A stretch of DNA of 64,000 nucleotides from Hyphomonas sediminis (GCF_019679475.1 NZ_JAIEZP010000001.1:1240001-1304000); one strand, 5' to 3'. Counted from the stretch's first letter, positions 18,524 through 27,865 are shown. Notes: generated by a model not told the origin, from the letters alone. Made by a program: numbers and translations.

Positions 18524-18558
18524 AGGGATAATCTATACGATAAATCGAAATTATCAAT
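18522..18558. promoter_or_regulatory. OxyR binding site in the oxyR-ahpC divergent promoter
   Basis: The pattern ATAG-N7-CTAT-N7-ATCG-N7-CAAT has the exact spacing of the OxyR consensus (four ATAG/CTAT-type elements each separated by seven bases). The two elements nearest oxyR are perfect and the two toward ahpC are degenerate. A possible ahpC -10 element TATTAT lies at 18565-18570 with a weak -35 at 18541-18546 inside the site. The site overlaps the first bases of oxyR. Confidence 0.8.
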
Positions 18559-18642
18559 TTTCTTTATTATGTGCGCTGCAGCAAGGCGGGGGTGCCTGCA
18601 GCCACCGACGCAGGCTTGCAAACTCGTTTGAGGAGACCTCCC

Positions 18643-19200
18643 ATGCTTGGCATCGGCCAGAAACTGCCCGACTTCACCATCACCGGCGTGAAGCCGAAAT
18701 TCATGCAACACGAGCAGAACGGCGAAAGCGCTTTCGAGACGCTGACGCAGGACAGCTTCCCCGGTCTCTGGAAAGTCATCTTCTTCTACCCGAAGGACTT
18801 CACCTTTGTGTGCCCGACCGAGATCGCCGAGTTCGCGCGTCTTGCTCCGGAATTTGCTGACCGTGACGCGGTTGTCCTCGGCGGCTCGACCGACAACGAG
18901 TTCGTGAAGCTCGCCTGGCGCCGTGAGCACGGCGACCTGAAAGAACTGCCGATCTGGCAATTCGCTGACACCAACGGTTCGCTCGTCGATGGCCTCGGCG
19001 TGCGTGAAGAAGGCGCCGGCGTTGCTTACCGCGCCACCTTCGTTGTCGACCCGCACAACGTCATCCAGCACGTTTACGTCACCAACCTGAACGTTGGCCG
19101 TAACCCGCAGGACACGCTGCGCGTGCTCGACGCTCTGCAGACCGACGAGCTGTGCCCGTGCAACCGCCCGGTTGGCGGCAAGACGCTCGAACTCGCTTAA
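18643..19200 (+). CDS. ahpC: Alkyl hydroperoxide reductase, peroxiredoxin AhpC
   Basis: AhpC reduces hydrogen peroxide, organic peroxides and peroxynitrite in the cytoplasm. The 185-residue protein has the peroxidatic Cys57 in the phrase FVCPTE and resolving Cys near the C-terminus, C171 and C173 (ELCPCNRP), the layout of AhpC proteins that use AhpD as reductant. The ATG at 18643 is preceded by GAGGAGA; an upstream in-frame ATG at 18571 would add 24 residues that do not belong to the family. It is divergent from oxyR and followed by ahpD 125 nt downstream. Codon use is that of a highly expressed gene. Confidence 0.96.
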   Translation: MLGIGQKLPDFTITGVKPKFMQHEQNGESAFETLTQDSFPGLWKVIFFYPKDFTFVCPTEIAEFARLAPEFADRDAVVLGGSTDNEFVKLAWRREHGDLKELPIWQFADTNGSLVDGLGVREEGAGVAYRATFVVDPHNVIQHVYVTNLNVGRNPQDTLRVLDALQTDELCPCNRPVGGKTLELA

Positions 19201-19213
19201 GCGAGACGGAATG

Positions 19214-19288
19214 CCGGCTGGCTTCGGGCGCCCAGCGCCCGCTCTGCGTCCCCCACCCAATGCCGGTGCGGGGCCCGGAGCCAGCCGG
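19214..19288 (+). other. Long-range stem-loop between ahpC and ahpD
   Basis: Sixteen bases at 19214-19229 pair with 19273-19288 (one G-U pair), enclosing a 43-nt region that can also fold by itself (GGGCGC with GCGCCC). There is no T-run directly after it. It may stabilise the ahpC mRNA or reduce read-through into ahpD. Confidence 0.55.
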
Positions 19289-19325
19289 TTATCCCCTTGA
19301 ATCCGAATTCTGACAGGAGTGTGCG

Positions 19326-19868
19326 ATGTCGCTTGAGACCCTGAAAACCCTGATTCCCGACTATGCCAAGGATATCCGCCTGAACGTCGGCTCTCTGGCG
19401 AACGAAACCATCCTGACCGACCAGCAGAAATATGGCTGCTACCTGGCGTCGGCCCATGCCGTGGGGGAGCCGCGGACGCTGCGTGCTGTCGAAGCTGAGG
19501 CACGCGCCAAGATGTCGCCTGAAGCGCTGAACGCGGCCAAGGCAGCCAGCGCCATCATGGGCATGAACAATGTCTATTACCGCGCCACCCACCTCGTCAC
19601 GAACAACACCTACACGACCATGCCGGCCCGCCTGCGGATGAACGTCATCGGCAATCCGGGCGTCGAGAAGGTCGATTTCGAGCTGTGGTCGCTGGCGGTG
19701 TCCGCCATCAATGGCTGCGGCATGTGCCTCGACGCGCATGAAGCCGAGCTGCGCAAGCACGGTATGACCAGCGAGCAGATCCAGGCGGCCATCCGCATTG
19801 GCGCCGTGGTGAACGCTGCGTCTCGTGTTCTGGCGGCTGAAGCGGCGCTGGCGGCTGAGCCGGCCTGA
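19326..19868 (+). CDS. ahpD: Alkylhydroperoxidase AhpD
   Basis: AhpD belongs to the carboxymuconolactone-decarboxylase fold and passes electrons (in mycobacteria via lipoamide) to AhpC, besides having weak peroxidase activity. The 180-residue protein has the redox motif C131-G-M-C134 followed by LDAHE (family proton-relay His/Glu). Its position after ahpC on the same strand supports the pairing. The start ATG has ACAGGAGTG upstream. The 125-nt gap between the genes contains a strong stem-loop, so the two may be expressed at different levels. No ahpF is seen, which is consistent with AhpD being the reductant. Confidence 0.95.
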   Translation: MSLETLKTLIPDYAKDIRLNVGSLANETILTDQQKYGCYLASAHAVGEPRTLRAVEAEARAKMSPEALNAAKAASAIMGMNNVYYRATHLVTNNTYTTMPARLRMNVIGNPGVEKVDFELWSLAVSAINGCGMCLDAHEAELRKHGMTSEQIQAAIRIGAVVNAASRVLAAEAALAAEPA

Positions 19869-19901
19869 GCGCCAAATCAGGCCCTGATGGCCGAATCCTC
19901 A

Positions 19902-19926
19902 TGGGTGCCCCTGGGCCGGAATGGGC
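19902..19926 (+). promoter_or_regulatory. Distal MraZ-type box (three TGGGN repeats)
   Basis: TGGGT, TGGGC and TGGGC start at 19902, 19912 and 19922, each separated by five bases, as described for the E. coli MraZ site. It lies about 360 nt upstream of mraZ, just after ahpD. The distance makes its role uncertain. Confidence 0.4.
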
Positions 19927-20191
19927 CTGGGGGCATTCCTTTTGGGGGAGGGGGCAGTTTTTCAGCGGCCGGCGGATTTATTCTTGGTAAGAAAGCGCGA
20001 AATTTCAGCGCTTCTGCATCTCTGGCGCGCAAGCGATGCGGCATCGCAACACGCTCGTTTAAGGCCCGGTTTCCGTTAAGGTTTTCAGCCAAATCCCATG
20101 GCTGCCCATGGAGCTTCCTTGTGAGGTTCTGCGCGCGGTCTCTTTTTGTTCCCGAATTAGTCCAATGTGGAAATTCTGATTCGTTAGACCT

Positions 20192-20216
20192 GCCCATTGA
20201 GGCCCATGACGGCCCA
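20192..20216 (-). promoter_or_regulatory. Proximal MraZ box (three TGGGC repeats on the minus strand)
   Basis: GCCCA starts at 20192, 20202 and 20212, that is TGGGC three times on the minus strand with five-base spacers. This is the spacing of known MraZ operators. It ends 67 nt ahead of the mraZ start, where autorepression of the dcw operon would be expected. Confidence 0.65.
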
Positions 20217-20283
20217 TGATACTCCAAATTTACACATGGTTTACCCATGGCGGGGTTTAGGCAAAGAAGATCGGGCTAGGCGG

Positions 20284-20781
20284 GTGTTTGTTTCCACCTA
20301 TGAGGGCGCTATTGATGCAAAGGGCAGGGTTTCGATCCCTGCGCCTTTCCGCGCCGCTTTGGGTGGGTCCAGCCGCGTGTTCGTGTGGCAGGCGCCCGAT
20401 GGTTCGGGCGCGCTGGAAGGCGGCGGTGAAGAGCTGATGGAGCTCTATCGCGAGACGCTGGCAGAGCTACCCCTCCAGTCCCCTATCCGCGAAGCCATCG
20501 TCACCTGCATCATCGCAGCCTCGGCTGACCTGAAGATAGACGAGACGGGCCGTGTGAAGCTGCCCGACGAGCTGTGCGAAGCGGCAGACCTCAACGGCAA
20601 GATCAAGTTTTCCGGCCAGCTCGACAGCTTCCGGATCTGGAACCCGGAGCGTTACAACCTGCATCAGACCCGCATGCGCTCGATCGTCAACGCGCCCGAA
20701 ACGCTCGACGTGTTCGCCTCCGCCTACAACAAGGTGCGCCAGCGCCGGGCCGCTTCGGGCCGGAGTGGGGAGGTTGGCTGA
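20284..20781 (+). CDS. mraZ: Transcriptional regulator MraZ
   Basis: MraZ is the first gene of most dcw clusters and represses that cluster by binding repeated boxes upstream of itself. The protein has the two SpoVT/AbrB-like halves of the family: FVSTYEGAIDAKGRVSIPAPFR at the N-terminus and LKIDETGRVKLPDEL in the middle. The GTG at 20284 is chosen because MraZ proteins start at exactly this point (MFxSTYE-like), giving 165 residues; an ATG at 20236 would add 16 residues outside the family. The reading frame ends one base into the rsmH start (TGATG). MraZ-type repeats lie just upstream. Confidence 0.93.
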   Translation: MFVSTYEGAIDAKGRVSIPAPFRAALGGSSRVFVWQAPDGSGALEGGGEELMELYRETLAELPLQSPIREAIVTCIIAASADLKIDETGRVKLPDELCEAADLNGKIKFSGQLDSFRIWNPERYNLHQTRMRSIVNAPETLDVFASAYNKVRQRRAASGRSGEVG

Positions 20782-21809
20782 TGTCGACGCGTGCAGGCTC
20801 CCGAAGTCCGGCGGAACCCGGACACCTCCCGGTCATGCTGGAGGAAGTGCTCACCGCGCTGAAGCCGGCGAGCGGTGAAACCATTATCGACGGCACATTC
20901 GGTGGCGGTGGCTATACCAGCGCCATCCTGAAAGCGGCGGAATGCCGGGTTCTCGGCATCGACCGCGATCTGGACGCCATCATGCGCGCAGAGAAGATGG
21001 CGGAGGCCAATCCCCGCCTCGTGCCGCTGCTCGGCTGTTTCGGCGATCTCGACACGCTGGCCGAGCAGGCCGGATATGAGAGCGTCGACGGCGTTGTGCT
21101 CGATATCGGCGTTTCCAGCTTCCAGATCGATCAGGCCGATCGCGGCTTCTCCTTCCAGAAGGATGGCCCGCTCGACATGCGGATGGGCGGCAGCGGGCCT
21201 TCGGCTGCAGATGTCGTCAACCGGATGAGCGAGAAGGGCCTGGCGGACGTGATCTTCCGTCTCGGTGAAGAGAAGAATTCGCGCCGCATTGCCCGCACGC
21301 TCGTGGCCCGCCGCGCTGAAGCGCCGTTTGAAACGACAGCAGATCTTGCGGCGGTGGTCGAAGAGGCGGTCGGTGGCCGGCGGGGCGCGCGCGTGCATCC
21401 CGCAACGCTGACTTTCCAGGCGATCCGCATGTATGTGAACGACGAGTTGGGCGAGCTGGCGCGCGGCCTGCGGGCGGCAGAGCGCATCTTGAAGCCGGGC
21501 GGGCGGCTGGTGGTTGTCACCTTCCATTCATTGGAAGACCGGCTGGTCAAGCAATGGTTGCGCCAGCGCGCCGGCGCTATTCCGGCCGGCTCCCGCCACA
21601 TGCCACTGATGTCCAAAGGACCGAAACCGGCCTTTGAACTGCAGGAAAACAAGGCGGTGCAGCCATCTGACAAGGAAGTGGAAACCAATCCACGCGCACG
21701 CTCTGCAAAGTTGCGGGCGGCCATCCGCACGAACGCGGACGCTGCCCAGGATGAGGCGAGCGACGGCATGAATTTGCCGCCACTCACGGAACTGGAGAGG
21801 TCCCGATGA
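20781..21809 (+). CDS. rsmH: 16S rRNA m4C1402 methyltransferase RsmH (MraW)
   Basis: RsmH methylates N4 of C1402 in 16S rRNA using S-adenosylmethionine. The 342-residue protein starts with HLPVMLEEVL and has the SAM-binding motif DGTFGGGGYTSAIL at about residues 40-53. Further conserved pieces are LDIGVSSFQID, RGFSFQKDGPLDMRM and VVTFHSLEDRLVK, all typical of the family. The start codon shares one base with the mraZ stop, and the end overlaps ftsL by four bases (ATGA), so translation is coupled. Confidence 0.97.
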   Translation: MSTRAGSRSPAEPGHLPVMLEEVLTALKPASGETIIDGTFGGGGYTSAILKAAECRVLGIDRDLDAIMRAEKMAEANPRLVPLLGCFGDLDTLAEQAGYESVDGVVLDIGVSSFQIDQADRGFSFQKDGPLDMRMGGSGPSAADVVNRMSEKGLADVIFRLGEEKNSRRIARTLVARRAEAPFETTADLAAVVEEAVGGRRGARVHPATLTFQAIRMYVNDELGELARGLRAAERILKPGGRLVVVTFHSLEDRLVKQWLRQRAGAIPAGSRHMPLMSKGPKPAFELQENKAVQPSDKEVETNPRARSAKLRAAIRTNADAAQDEASDGMNLPPLTELERSR

Positions 21810-22168
21810 GCCGTAAAGTATTCTTCTTCGGTCTGGTGGTCGCCGCACTGCTGGTTTTCAGCCTGTACCGCGCGAAATACGGCGCCAAGGACACAGCCGC
21901 AGAATTGATGGCTGTTGAGGCGCAGATCGAGCAGGCCCAACAGGAGAAATCCCTGCTGGAGACTGAGCTTGCGCATATGAGCCGGCGCGACTGGATTGAG
22001 GAATATGCCCGCAAGCAGCTGGGCATGGCCCCACCCAAGCCAGGGCAGATGGTCAATGAGGGCGATCTTGATGAGGTGGTTGGTGCGCCGGTAACAACCC
22101 TTCAATCTTTGACGGTCGTTGAGGACAAGGCCGGCGCCGCAGAAACTGCTGCGGAGGCGCCTCAGTGA
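21806..22168 (+). CDS. ftsL: Cell division protein FtsL
   Basis: FtsL is a small bitopic protein that links FtsQ/FtsB to the FtsWI synthase in the division machinery. The 120-residue product has a short N-terminus, one membrane segment at about residues 5-21 (VFFFGLVVAALLVFSLY) and a coiled coil at about 32-60 (AELMAVEAQIEQAQQEKSLL). A periplasmic part follows that ends in an Ala/Glu-rich tail. FtsL is poorly conserved in sequence, so the call rests on topology and position between rsmH and ftsI. It overlaps both neighbours by four bases. Confidence 0.92.
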   Translation: MSRKVFFFGLVVAALLVFSLYRAKYGAKDTAAELMAVEAQIEQAQQEKSLLETELAHMSRRDWIEEYARKQLGMAPPKPGQMVNEGDLDEVVGAPVTTLQSLTVVEDKAGAAETAAEAPQ

Positions 22169-23796
22169 GTGAAGCCTCCCGGCATCGTACAAGGCTTGTG
22201 GGGTTGGCTGTCGGCCTGCTCTTTGTGCTGATGGCGGGCCGGGGCGGGTTTCTGGCGCTGTCGGATGCGCCAGCGCGGCCATCCGCACGGCCAATGGTGG
22301 CCGATCTTAATTCGCGTGCTGACATTGTGGACCGAAATGGCGAACTGCTCGCCACGTCCGTAAGTTCCTGGTCGCTGTGGGCCAATCCCAGCCTGATCTG
22401 GGACGGCGCCGATGCCGCACGCCAGCTCGCCGGCGTCTTGCCTGAAATCAATGAAGCCGACCTTGCGGTGCGTCTTTCTGACCAGTCTCGCAAGTTCGTA
22501 TGGGTTCGGCGCGGCCTGACGCCTCGGCAGCGTGAGCATGTGAGGGCACTGGGGCTTGAGGGCATCGACTTCCGCGAAGAGTCCCGCCGGGCTTATCCGC
22601 GCGGTGTTCTGGCTGGTCAGGTGCTCGGCTATACCAATGTCGACGGCAAGGGCATTGCCGGGATCGAGCTGGCGCAGGACGAAGCGCTGCGCAGCGGCGA
22701 GGGGCCGGTTCACCTGACGCTGGATATCGGCGCGCAGGCGGCGCTTGAGGCAGAGCTTGCGACCGCCGCCATGGACTATGACATGAAGGGCGGGGCTGCC
22801 ATTCTGATGGATACGCGCACTGGCGCAATCCGCGGCATGGCGAGTTGGCCGCCTTTCGATCCCAATCGTGCGAGTGATACGCCGCCGGACGACCCTTCGC
22901 GTATGAACCGCGCCATCGGCGCCGTGTACGAACTTGGCTCGGTGTTCAAGCCGCTGACCGTTGCCGCTGCCCTCGACGCCGGGGCGATAACTGCTGAAGA
23001 CCGTTTTCAGATCGGCCAACCGCTCCTGATCCAGGGGCGGCGGATTCGTGACACGCACTGGTTCGCCCAAGAGGCAAATGTCTGGAAGATCCTGTCGGAA
23101 AGTTCCAACATCGGAACCGTGCAGGTGAACTATGCGCTGGGTACGGAGCGTCAGCTGCAATTCCTGAAGCATGCGGGCCTTACCAGCCGAGCGCCTGTTG
23201 GTCTGCCCGGTTCGGCGGCGCCGCTTGTGCCGGCGCGGATGGATGAGGTGACCTCGGCAACGGTTTCCTATGGCCATGGAATGTCGGTTTCGCCGTTGAC
23301 GTTCCTGCTGGCGTTCGCCTCGCTCGGCAATGAAGGGCAGATGCCCGCTCCGCAAATCATCGAGGACGAGGTCGCAGAAGCGCCCGAGCCTGTGCGCCTC
23401 TTCTCGGCGGAAACGGCGCATCTGGTGACTGAGATGATGCGGGCATCGGTGGTCAGCGGGACCGGGCGGCGCGCGGATGTGGCGGGCTACCGCGTGGCGG
23501 GTAAAACCGGCACAGCGGAAAAGGCCATCGCTGGCGGTTATGCCAAGGACCGTAACGTTTCGAGCTTTGCTGCCGTGTTTCCTGCAGACAGCCCCCAATA
23601 TGCCCTGATTGTGACTTTGGATGAGCCGCGTGCCATCGAGGACGGAAGCACGACGGCTGCGGTGAATGCGGCGCCCATCGCTGGCCGCATTGTCGAGCGG
23701 GTTGCGCCGTTGCTCGGGGTCGATCCGAGATTTGAGGATTTGCGGCCCACCTCAACACCTGCCCGCGACCTCTCCCAGAACAGGAGTGAACTTTGA
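22165..23796 (+). CDS. ftsI: Septal peptidoglycan transpeptidase FtsI (PBP3)
   Basis: FtsI crosslinks septal peptidoglycan as partner of FtsW. The 543-residue class B penicillin-binding protein has an N-terminal membrane anchor (residues 10-30), a pedestal domain beginning near ADIVDRNGELLA and a C-terminal transpeptidase. The active-site motifs are S259-V-F-K262 (GSVFKPL), SSN in the phrase LSESSNIG, and KTG in VAGKTGTAEK. Translation starts at GTG, overlapping the ftsL stop. The C-terminus overlaps the TTG start of murE. Beta-lactams would be expected to act on it. Confidence 0.97.
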   Translation: MSEASRHRTRLVGLAVGLLFVLMAGRGGFLALSDAPARPSARPMVADLNSRADIVDRNGELLATSVSSWSLWANPSLIWDGADAARQLAGVLPEINEADLAVRLSDQSRKFVWVRRGLTPRQREHVRALGLEGIDFREESRRAYPRGVLAGQVLGYTNVDGKGIAGIELAQDEALRSGEGPVHLTLDIGAQAALEAELATAAMDYDMKGGAAILMDTRTGAIRGMASWPPFDPNRASDTPPDDPSRMNRAIGAVYELGSVFKPLTVAAALDAGAITAEDRFQIGQPLLIQGRRIRDTHWFAQEANVWKILSESSNIGTVQVNYALGTERQLQFLKHAGLTSRAPVGLPGSAAPLVPARMDEVTSATVSYGHGMSVSPLTFLLAFASLGNEGQMPAPQIIEDEVAEAPEPVRLFSAETAHLVTEMMRASVVSGTGRRADVAGYRVAGKTGTAEKAIAGGYAKDRNVSSFAAVFPADSPQYALIVTLDEPRAIEDGSTTAAVNAAPIAGRIVERVAPLLGVDPRFEDLRPTSTPARDLSQNRSEL

Positions 23797-25229
23797 AACT
23801 CAAGGACCTCTTCCCGCTTGCCGAGAATGGCGAAACCGAGATCCTCGGCATGACTGCCGACAGCCGGAAGGTGCAGCCTGGCTGGCTGTTTGCCGCGCTG
23901 AAAGGCAGCGTGCATGATGGCGGCCGGTTTGTGCCCCAGGCGATCCAGCGCGGCGCCGCCGCGGTGCTTTCGGGCAGCGACGTTGCCGAGGTTTCTGTGC
24001 CGCATGTGATTGCCGATGAGCCGCGCCGCGCGCTGGCGCTGGCGGCCAAGAGTTTCTACGGCGTGCAGCCGGAGTTCGTGGTCGCGGTGACCGGCACCAA
24101 TGGCAAATCCTCGACGGTCGATTTCTGCCGACAGATCTGGAGCCGGGCAGGCATCAAGGCCGCCTCCATGGGAACGCTCGGCGCCATCGGGCCGGAAGGC
24201 AAGGTGGACATTGGCCACACGACGCCGGACCCGGTGACCGTGAGCGAGACGATGAAGGCGCTGGCCAGCCAGGGCGTGACGCATTGCGCGATGGAAGCGT
24301 CCAGCCACGGCCTTGAGCAGCACCGCCTCGACGGCGTTGATCTTGCCGCCGTTGCCTTCCTGAACCTGACGCAGGACCATCTCGATTATCACGCGACGAT
24401 GGAAGACTATCTGGACGCCAAGCTGCGCCTCTTCCGCGACCTTTCGCCAAAGGGTGTTCCGGCGATCGTCAATGCTGACAGCGCGCATCGCGAAGTGGTT
24501 GAGGAGACGGCGCGCGCAGCCGGGCTTCCCGTGATTTCGTTTGGCTGGCGCGGCGAAGATCTGTGGATCGACGAGTTGATGCCCAAAGCCACCGGGCAGA
24601 CGCTGTTCCTTTACTGGAAGGATGTGGAGCAGAAGCCGATCGAGCTGCCGCTGATCGGTGAGTTCCAGGCGCTGAACGCGCTGGCTGCGGCTGCGCTCTG
24701 CCTGTCGCTCGGCATGGAATTTCCGGCAGTTGCAGAGGGGCTTGCCAATCTGAAGCCTGTGAAAGGGCGCCTCGAATTCGTCGGCAAGACGGAGACGGGC
24801 GGCGCCGTGTTTGTGGACTATGCTCACACGCCGGACGGGCTGGACGTGCTGCTGCGCGCGGTGCGCCCGCATACGGCAGGGCGCCTGAAGGTGATCTTCG
24901 GTTGCGGCGGCGACCGCGATGCCAAGAAGCGCCCGATCATGGGCGAAATTGCCTCGCGCCAGGCTGATGATGTGATCGTGACCGACGACAATCCGAGATC
25001 GGAAGACCCGGCGAAAATCCGCGCGTCCATTCTGGGCGGCGCAAAAGATGCCCGCGAGATCGGTGATCGGGCGGAAGCGATCCACACGGTGATCCGCGAA
25101 TTGAAAAAGGGCGACACGCTGGTGATCGCAGGCAAGGGGCATGAGACGGGGCAGATCATCGGCTCCGAAGTGTTGCCCTTCTCCGATCAGGATGAGGCGC
25201 TTGCCGCCCTGAAAGGGCTTGCGCGATGA
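23793..25229 (+). CDS. murE: UDP-MurNAc-tripeptide synthetase MurE (meso-diaminopimelate adding)
   Basis: MurE adds the third amino acid of the peptidoglycan stem peptide in the cytoplasm. The 478-residue ligase has the ATP-binding motif VTGTNGKSST, the middle-domain phrase MEASSHGL and the substrate motif DDNPRSEDP. In that motif, DNPR indicates meso-diaminopimelate rather than lysine. The start is TTG at 23793 inside the ftsI stop region, with CAGGAGTG as Shine-Dalgarno; such a start is less common and may lower yield. The end overlaps murF by four bases. Confidence 0.97.
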   Translation: MKLKDLFPLAENGETEILGMTADSRKVQPGWLFAALKGSVHDGGRFVPQAIQRGAAAVLSGSDVAEVSVPHVIADEPRRALALAAKSFYGVQPEFVVAVTGTNGKSSTVDFCRQIWSRAGIKAASMGTLGAIGPEGKVDIGHTTPDPVTVSETMKALASQGVTHCAMEASSHGLEQHRLDGVDLAAVAFLNLTQDHLDYHATMEDYLDAKLRLFRDLSPKGVPAIVNADSAHREVVEETARAAGLPVISFGWRGEDLWIDELMPKATGQTLFLYWKDVEQKPIELPLIGEFQALNALAAAALCLSLGMEFPAVAEGLANLKPVKGRLEFVGKTETGGAVFVDYAHTPDGLDVLLRAVRPHTAGRLKVIFGCGGDRDAKKRPIMGEIASRQADDVIVTDDNPRSEDPAKIRASILGGAKDAREIGDRAEAIHTVIRELKKGDTLVIAGKGHETGQIIGSEVLPFSDQDEALAALKGLAR

Positions 25230-26662
25230 CACGCCCGCTCTGGACATCCGGTGATATCGAACTGGCGACGGGCGGCAAGGCCAGCGCGCCGTTTGAAGTG
25301 ACCGGTTCGATTTCGATCGACACACGCTCGCTGCAGAAGGGTGACCTGTTCGTGGCGCTGAAGGACCAGCGCGATGGGCATGACTTCGTTGAGGCCGCGT
25401 TCAAGGCCGGGGCGGCTGGCGCGCTTGTGTCACGCCCGATTTCGGGTGGCGCTCTGGTTGAGGTTGGTGATGTGCTCGATGCGCTGACCCAGCTTGGCAT
25501 TGCGGCGCGTGTGCGCTGCGGCGCCCACCGCACGGCGGTGACCGGTTCGGCAGGCAAGACCTCGGTCAAAGAAATGCTGGCGCGGATCTATCGCGCTTTC
25601 GGTCCGGCGCACTGGAACGTGAAGAGCTTCAACAACCACTGGGGCGTGCCGCTGACGCTGGCGCGGATGCCGGAAGAAACCGAACGTGCGGTTTTCGAGA
25701 TCGGCATGAATACCCCTGGTGAGATCGCGCCGCGCAGCCATATGGTGCGCCCGCATACCGGCATCATTACCTGCATCGCGTCGGCGCATCTTCAGGGCCT
25801 CGGCTCGGTCGAAGGTATCGCCGAAGAGAAGGCAAATATCTTTGCCGGTCTGGAAGCGGGCGGCACAATCATTCTGCCAGCGGACGATGCTTTCCTCGAC
25901 TATCTTTCCGAGCGTGCACGGAATTTTTGCCCGACCGGGAATGTCGAGACGTTTGGCGCCTCGCCGGATGCGACCGCGCGCATCGTCGCCTACGAAACCG
26001 ATGGCCGCACGAGCCGGATCGAAGTCGAAATCGTCGGGATGCGCGCGAGCGTCACGCTCGACGCTGTGGGCGCGCACTGGGCGCAGAACGTCGCAGCATC
26101 TCTGCTTGCGGCGAGCCAATCCGGCCTCTCGGTAAAGGAAAGCGCCGAGGCGCTTTCGGGCTATGCGCCGCCGCCGGGGCGCGGAACTTCCGAAACGCTC
26201 AACCTGCCAGAGATCGGTGAGATCACTCTGATCGATGACGCTTACAACGCCAATCCGGCGAGCATGCGCGCAGCGCTGATATCGCTGGCGCAGCGTGCTG
26301 GCACGCGCCGCCTTGCTGCCCTCGGTGACATGCGTGAAATCGGCGACACCTCTGCCGAGGAGCACCGCAATCTGGCGGGACCGATCATCGAAGCCGGTGT
26401 TGACGGTGTGTTCCTCGCTGGTGCTGAAATGCAACACCTCGCTGACGCACTTCCGCCTCATTTGCAGCAGGTATCTGCTCCGACCTCTGATGAGTTGTGG
26501 AATCAGCTGCAAAAAGCATTGCGGGCTGGTGATGTGCTCTTGATCAAAGGGTCGAATGCGTCCGGGATGGGTCGGATAGCGGACCGGCTGCGCCAATGGA
26601 GCCAACCGGCCGAAATGGGCAAGATGGATGGCGGCTCAGAAGGAGCTGCGAGGGTAAGCTGA
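25226..26662 (+). CDS. murF: UDP-MurNAc-pentapeptide synthetase MurF
   Basis: MurF ligates D-Ala-D-Ala to the UDP-MurNAc-tripeptide. The 478-residue protein has the ATP-binding motif [14 protein letters not shown], the conserved [19 protein letters not shown] and [14 protein letters not shown] segments, and a C-terminal domain ending in a variable tail. It starts four bases before the murE stop and its stop shares one base with the mraY start. All key Mur-ligase motifs are present. Confidence 0.97.
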   Translation: MTRPLWTSGDIELATGGKASAPFEVTGSISIDTRSLQKGDLFVALKDQRDGHDFVEAAFKAGAAGALVSRPISGGALVEVGDVLDALTQLGIAARVRCGAHRTAVTGSAGKTSVKEMLARIYRAFGPAHWNVKSFNNHWGVPLTLARMPEETERAVFEIGMNTPGEIAPRSHMVRPHTGIITCIASAHLQGLGSVEGIAEEKANIFAGLEAGGTIILPADDAFLDYLSERARNFCPTGNVETFGASPDATARIVAYETDGRTSRIEVEIVGMRASVTLDAVGAHWAQNVAASLLAASQSGLSVKESAEALSGYAPPPGRGTSETLNLPEIGEITLIDDAYNANPASMRAALISLAQRAGTRRLAALGDMREIGDTSAEEHRNLAGPIIEAGVDGVFLAGAEMQHLADALPPHLQQVSAPTSDELWNQLQKALRAGDVLLIKGSNASGMGRIADRLRQWSQPAEMGKMDGGSEGAARVS

Positions 26663-27855
26663 TGCTGTATGAACTGCTGGCTGCGGACAGCGGCCTCTTC
26701 AACCTTCTGAATTACATTACCTTCCGCACCGGTGCGGCGGTCGTCACGGCATTTCTGGTGACGGTGCTGGTCGGCGATGGACTGATCAATTTCCTGCGCG
26801 CACGCCAGGGCAAGGGGCAGCCGATTCGCGATCTCTCGCTCGAAGCGCAGCTCTCGAAAAAAGGCACGCCCACGATGGGCGGTTTCCTCATCTGGTTCGG
26901 CCTGCTGGTCGCGGTGCTGCTGTGGGGCAACCTGCGCAACCCTTATGTCTGGGTCACGCTGTTCGTCACCTTCTCCTACGCCTTCCTCGGCTTCCTGGAC
27001 GATTACGCAAAAGTCACGAAGCAATCGACCGACGGCGTTTCTGCCGGTGCCCGCCTGCTCTCCGGCTTCGGCATTGCCGCGCTCGCCTGCGCCATCATCA
27101 TGGGCCTGCACGGCGCGCACACGCCGGATGGTCATGCTGCCTGGGGCCCACTGCACCCGCTGGCCGAATGGATTGCCGGTTTTGCGCCTGAAACGTCGGT
27201 AAAGCCGGCCGATCCGGATTTTTCCGGCGGCGTGGCTGTGCCCTTCGTCAACAACTACTTCCTTCCGCTCGGCGGCTTCTTCATCCTTTTCGGGATGATC
27301 GTCATCGTCGGCGCGGCAAACGCTGTGAACTTCACCGATGGTCTTGATGGTCTCGCCATCGTACCGATGACCTTCGCGGCAGCCGCCTATGCAATGATCG
27401 CCTACCTGACCGGCAACTTCGTGTTTGCCTCCTATCTCGGCATCCAGTTTGCGCCGGGGGCAGGTGAGCTTGCCGTCGTGCTCGCCGGGGTGATCGGCGC
27501 GGGCATGGGCTTCCTCTGGTACAACGCCTATCCGGCAAAGGTGTTCATGGGTGACACCGGATCGCTCGGCCTCGGCGGTATGCTCGGCGTTGTCGCCGTG
27601 GCCACCAAGCATGAGTTCGCGCTCGTCGTGATCGGCGGCCTGTTCGTCATCGAAGCGCTGTCGGTGCTGACCCAGATCGGCTGGTTCAAGATCACCAAGC
27701 GTCTCACGGGTGAGGGCAAGCGCATCTTCCTGATGGCGCCGCTGCACCACCATTTCCAGAAGAAGAACTGGCCGGAGACGCGCGTTGTCGTGCGCTTCTG
27801 GATCCTGTCCGTGCTGTTCGCCCTCGCGGGCCTTGCCACGCTGAAGCTGAGGTGA
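26662..27855 (+). CDS. mraY: Phospho-MurNAc-pentapeptide translocase MraY
   Basis: MraY transfers phospho-MurNAc-pentapeptide to undecaprenyl phosphate, giving lipid I at the inner membrane. The 397-residue protein has about ten membrane helices. Its catalytic motifs are in order: KKGTPTMGG, the aspartate-rich [18 protein letters not shown], and the histidine cluster LHHHFQ. The periplasmic loop around residues 150-190 is longer than in E. coli. The ATG at 26662 (TGATG junction) is chosen; an upstream in-frame start at 26596 lies inside murF and is rejected. Confidence 0.97.
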   Translation: MLYELLAADSGLFNLLNYITFRTGAAVVTAFLVTVLVGDGLINFLRARQGKGQPIRDLSLEAQLSKKGTPTMGGFLIWFGLLVAVLLWGNLRNPYVWVTLFVTFSYAFLGFLDDYAKVTKQSTDGVSAGARLLSGFGIAALACAIIMGLHGAHTPDGHAAWGPLHPLAEWIAGFAPETSVKPADPDFSGGVAVPFVNNYFLPLGGFFILFGMIVIVGAANAVNFTDGLDGLAIVPMTFAAAAYAMIAYLTGNFVFASYLGIQFAPGAGELAVVLAGVIGAGMGFLWYNAYPAKVFMGDTGSLGLGGMLGVVAVATKHEFALVVIGGLFVIEALSVLTQIGWFKITKRLTGEGKRIFLMAPLHHHFQKKNWPETRVVVRFWILSVLFALAGLATLKLR

Positions 27856-27865
27856 GCGCCGCGCG

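Larger units (their letters stand above)
19869..20283. other. Long upstream region of the dcw cluster
   Basis: This 415-nt region has no gene I can support. It contains three groups of MraZ-box-like elements with 10-bp period: TGGGN at 19902, 19912 and 19922; NCCCA at 20094 and 20104; NCCCA at 20192, 20202 and 20212. The promoter of the long dcw operon is presumably here, and the AT-rich stretch at 20110-20190 is the most likely place. Confidence 0.6.
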
